DNA of 64,000 bases from assembly GCA_016717595.1 (NCBI GenBank), contig JADKFE010000045.1:8501-72500 (forward strand), read 5' to 3'. The notes under the pieces were generated by a model. The model saw only the letters and a list, made by a program, of their open reading frames with translations, searched no databases and was not told the DNA's origin. The stretch's first letter is position 1; each line of letters opens with the position of its first letter. This document shows, one piece after another, positions 62,101 through 64,000 of this stretch. The position numbers and the translations under genes are program-made. Source of the stretch: Deltaproteobacteria bacterium (GTDB lineage: Bacteria > Myxococcota_A > UBA796 > CAJQPC01).

Positions 62101-62781
62101 CGCGTCACCCCCGAGCTCATGGAGGACGGCGACGCCATCTCGCGCTGGGTCACCGAGCTTGAGCGCCTCAAAGGGGAGATCGACAAGCTCGGCGAGGTCA
62201 ACCTCGCCGCCATCGAGGAGTACGACGAGGTCGCCGAGCGCTACGAGTGGCTGGAGAAGCAGCGCGCGGATCTGGAGGAGTCCGTAGACTCCATTCGGAA
62301 GACCATCGCCCGCATCAACCGCACCTGCCGCGAGCGCTTCCGCGAGACCTTCGATCGCGTCACCGAGCACTTCCGCGACATCTACCCCCGCCTCTCCGGC
62401 GGCGGCCAGGCCCGCCTCGCGCTCACCAACGAAGAGGATCTCTTAGAGACCGGCGTCGAGATCTTCGTGCAGCCGCCCGGCAAACGCCTACAGAACCTCA
62501 GCCTGCTCTCCGGCGGCGAAAAAGCCCTCTGCGCCATCGCGCTCATCTTCGCCCTGTTCCGGGTCAAGCCCTCGCCGTTCTGTGTGCTCGACGAGGTCGA
62601 CGCGCCCTTGGATGAGGGCAACGGCGCCCGCTACAACGACATGCTCCGCGAGATGTGCGATCTGACGCAGTTCATCGTCATCACCCACAACAAGAAGACC
62701 ATGGAGTGCGCTGATACCCTCTACGGCGTCACCATGCCCGATCCCGGCGTCTCTCGCCTGGTGACGGTGAAGGTGAGCTGA
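59137..62781 (+). CDS. smc: Chromosome segregation SMC protein
   Basis: 1214 residues. Walker A GPNGCGKSNIVDAIRW with the N-terminal LELQGFKSFVDR; two long coiled coils (about 170-505 and 665-1010) around a hinge (about 515-655, LEHVLVADE-like ALDHVLVADEATLLAG and GEVVLPNGVVMVGR); signature LSGGEKALCAIALIF and Walker B VLDEVDAPLD, D-loop following. SMC with ScpAB loads on DNA near the origin and compacts and separates chromosomes. ScpA/B genes are not in view. ftsY follows. Confidence 0.97.
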   Translation: MRIRKLELQGFKSFVDRQVFHFGDGIAGVVGPNGCGKSNIVDAIRWCIGEQSAKSLRGSAMQDVIFNGSAVRKPVGMAEVSITFITNDEPFPGEYARCEEMQIARRLYRDGTSEYLINQAKVRRKDIVDFFMDTGIGNKLYSFIQQGQIGEIVSAKPEERRGMLEEAAGISKYKMRREEAEQKLGETAQNLARATDVSEEMGRRLKALERQVERASRFRRARARVRQGELFLGLVKLSGLTTEQRELTGELRLAKGEADRLGHELERADGELKLRRDEIAVMNAVVNTLRDQLSELEAQRRERESARHYHLRERDELRARLGVLAHDLDDAARVKEQASLEADAAEDELSETTAAVDRLEQTLSEATAVAEDRGRRLVAIRAKVEEHKRVVMDQITGLARRRATLGAARQRREEQDERLQHFRGDRVGAESDTSGLREAVMAAEGAVGEREDALDEAKRRQQALQGQQAVADKALATAKVEQRQREEVATRAERELAKLEAQLQSLEDLQRSHSGVEGGARQVMKAVQTLGTLAEHLDVPEALEATLTAALGAALDHVLVADEATLLAGAKAAAGAGRTGLVVVNTSAPAPEGLAAQVGGSAEGRAALGVLLGATETAPDLPTALRQHAERGARVITPQGEVVLPNGVVMVGRESSGAGEAILKRRRRVAELHEERIRQLSHVERLRAEVELADGAVEDAEHALRAARQAIEGFAPRVREAELAVSEARLAVRERTRELTAQEQRSAQLAGEEARQLAAIQKLDVEITQTVEAISREEERQHEIEEQLKHAQAELVRLETETAEARDALSRAKIEQSSARERLILLRKALDGARARSEEARRRLDRGEAENARCTERLEALEREQLTIEDDIKTAAESQGEVAQKLDVERKRLARERETLDRQEDALRGLRQAAEHAQTRASRAELRRQEVTLAIESLRDQLEGRYNVSLPTMLDQLDRDAALVLHAEEGVAHASPTRISLPDPPPDLRVTPELMEDGDAISRWVTELERLKGEIDKLGEVNLAAIEEYDEVAERYEWLEKQRADLEESVDSIRKTIARINRTCRERFRETFDRVTEHFRDIYPRLSGGGQARLALTNEEDLLETGVEIFVQPPGKRLQNLSLLSGGEKALCAIALIFALFRVKPSPFCVLDEVDAPLDEGNGARYNDMLREMCDLTQFIVITHNKKTMECADTLYGVTMPDPGVSRLVTVKVS

Positions 62782-62801
62782 CCGCGCCCCCATAGGCGCG
62801 G
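62782..62801. terminator. Hairpin after smc
   Basis: CCGCGCC at 62782-62788 pairs with GGCGCGG at 62795-62801 around a six-base loop (CCCATA), directly after the smc stop. The stem is strong but has no T-run, so it may be a Rho-dependent or RNA-stabilising hairpin rather than an intrinsic terminator. Confidence 0.4.
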
Positions 62802-62846
62802 CCCGAGGCCGTGGTTAAGGACTGCTCCGCGACGTGGAGGTGATCT

Positions 62847-63911
62847 CTGGAGCCCCTGCAAAACCTGCCGCTGGCCCCTGAGCTGCTCATCGGGCTCATC
62901 GTCGCCGTCGTCGCGCTCATCGTCGGCGGGGTCGTCGCGCTCAAGCGCCGCGGCGCGGCTGAGCTCCCTGACACCAAGCCCGCGGGCGCCATCGAGGCCA
63001 CCGGCTTCGACTGGCTGCGCCAAGGCCTCGCCCGCACCACCGCGGGGCTCGGTCTCGGCGCGCTCTTCTCCGGCGCCAAGGTCGATGAGAAGCTCTTTGA
63101 GGCGCTTGAGGAGGCGCTCATCTCCGCCGACGTCGGCGTGAAGACGACCACCACCCTCATCAACGAGCTGCGGCGCATCGCCCGCCAAGACGGCGTCAGC
63201 GATCCCGCCGCCCTCCGTGAGCGCCTCAAGGCCCTCGTCCTCGCCCGGCTCACCCAGCGCCCCACGGCGCTCAACCCGGCCCCCGCCACCGGCCCCCACG
63301 TCATCCTCGTCGTCGGCGTGAACGGGTCGGGCAAGACCACCACCATCGGCAAGCTCGGCGCGGCGTTCGTGCGCTCGGGCAAGAAGGTCGTGCTCGGCGC
63401 CGGAGACACCTTCCGCGCAGGCGCCGTCGAGCAGCTCCGCGTCTGGTCCGAGCGCGCCGGGGCCGATCTCATCGCCGGAGGGGAGGGGGCCGACCCCGCC
63501 GCGGTCCTCCACGACACCTTAGAGGCCGCCAAAGCCCGCGGCGCCCAGGTCGTGCTCTGCGACACCGCCGGCCGACTCCAGAGCAAAAAGCCGCTCATGG
63601 AGGAGCTCGGCAAGGTCCACCGCGTCATCGGCCGCGCCGTGCCCGGGGCGCCTCACGAGGTGCTGCTCGTGCTCGACGGCACCATGGGCCAGAACGCGCT
63701 CTCCCAAGCCCGCATCTTCGGCGAGGTCACCGGCGTCACCGGCGTCGTGTTGACCAAGCTCGACGGCACGGCCAAAGGCGGCGTCGTCATCGCGGTGATG
63801 GAGGAGCTCGGCCTGCCGGTCAAGTTTGTCGGCGTCGGCGAGAAGGTGGACGACCTCCGGCCCTTCGACGCCGCGGCCTTTGTTGAGGTGTTGCTTGGCG
63901 AGTCCCCTTGA
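62847..63911 (+). CDS. ftsY: Signal recognition particle receptor FtsY with N-terminal membrane helix
   Basis: About 354 residues. The N-terminal helix LLIGLIVAVVALIVGGVVAL precedes the N domain (FDWLRQGLARTTAGLG, LFEALEEALISADVGVKTT). The G domain has VVGVNGSGKTTTIGKLG, DTFRAGAVEQL, CDTAGRLQSKKPLMEEL and TKLDGTAKGG. It docks the SRP-ribosome complex at the membrane. The frame begins before any ATG/GTG: a CTG at 62847 follows GGAGGTGATCT, a perfect match to the 16S anti-SD. An internal GTG at 63138 would delete the N domain. So CTG start is likely. Confidence 0.92.
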   Translation: MEPLQNLPLAPELLIGLIVAVVALIVGGVVALKRRGAAELPDTKPAGAIEATGFDWLRQGLARTTAGLGLGALFSGAKVDEKLFEALEEALISADVGVKTTTTLINELRRIARQDGVSDPAALRERLKALVLARLTQRPTALNPAPATGPHVILVVGVNGSGKTTTIGKLGAAFVRSGKKVVLGAGDTFRAGAVEQLRVWSERAGADLIAGGEGADPAAVLHDTLEAAKARGAQVVLCDTAGRLQSKKPLMEELGKVHRVIGRAVPGAPHEVLLVLDGTMGQNALSQARIFGEVTGVTGVVLTKLDGTAKGGVVIAVMEELGLPVKFVGVGEKVDDLRPFDAAAFVEVLLGESP

Positions 63912-63936
63912 CGTGTCAATTCAGGGCCGGTAGTCT
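63908..63936 (+). promoter_or_regulatory. Sigma70-type promoter downstream of ftsY
   Basis: TTGACG (63908-63913), a 17-base spacer and TAGTCT (63931-63936), 32 bases before the ATG at 63969. The -35 overlaps the ftsY stop codon. It would drive the next gene. Confidence 0.5.
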
Positions 63937-63968
63937 CTCCACCAGCGTCTGAGGTCACCGGAGGAGCG

Positions 63969-64000
63969 ATGAACGTTCGAATCACCATTCGCGGCAGGCA
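63969..64000 (+). CDS. Start of a gene cut by the right edge
   Basis: ATG at 63969 with GGAGGAG seven bases upstream, beginning MNVRITIRGR. Only ten codons are visible, so no product can be named. The promoter-like sequence at 63908-63936 supports a separate transcript. Confidence 0.55.
   Translation, partial: MNVRITIRGR

Overview
This window is one GC-rich, densely packed stretch of bacterial chromosome. Genes lie on both strands, often with ATGA or GTGA stop/start overlaps. Several traits suggest a Myxococcota or other deltaproteobacterial-type genome. There are two bacterial Ser/Thr kinases, one fused to an ATPase and repeats. There are many short lipoproteins and secreted proteins, and a long FG-GAP protein with acidic D/N/G-rich repeats and a Cys-helix-RRR tail like MYXO-CTERM signals. 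The taxonomic placement is inference; no rRNA, tRNA, CRISPR array or insertion sequence was seen.

Layout: 1-4.0 kb holds an Rpn-type nuclease cut by the window edge, an M14 carboxypeptidase, a GT-C membrane glycosyltransferase, a secreted protein and a frataxin (CyaY). 4.2-8.9 kb holds sucA-sucB (2-oxoglutarate dehydrogenase E1/E2) followed by a small secreted protein and a lipoprotein. 9.0-11.9 kb is the most accessory-looking part: a LysM / tandem-repeat / HEIGH metalloprotease and an unknown downstream gene. 12-28.5 kb holds a fatty-acid desaturase, a rhomboid protease with a long soluble tail, an ABC1/UbiB kinase overlapping a kinase-ATPase-TPR regulator, a glyoxalase-II-like hydrolase, OsmC, an ArsB/NhaD-type transporter, a PBP1b-type transglycosylase/transpeptidase, an AlkD-like protein and a TIGR02757 protein. 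28.5-38.2 kb is a complete caa3-type cytochrome oxidase locus on the minus strand (SURF1, CtaA, CtaB, CtaC with cytochrome c, CtaD, CtaE, a COX4-cytochrome c fusion, CtaG), followed by a YtkA-like lipoprotein and a di-haem peroxidase.

38.2-53.8 kb holds an aldo/keto reductase, a large membrane protein, an acetyltransferase, a His-rich Nfu_N protein, small unknowns, a Ser/Thr kinase, a CNB-domain protein overlapping a sigma factor, a ThrRS without a TGS domain, a methyltransferase and the large repeat protein. 53.8-58.6 kb is a nucleoside-catabolism operon (deoC-deoB-deoA-nupC) behind a good sigma70-like promoter. 59-64 kb carries a gamma carbonic anhydrase, smc and ftsY (which appears to start at CTG behind a very strong Shine-Dalgarno), then the start of another gene.

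About ten genes, including conserved ones such as sucA, are split by single-base frame changes. About half of these are at homopolymers, so I read most as sequencing or assembly indels rather than decay. For those genes the feature spans the whole reconstructed gene.
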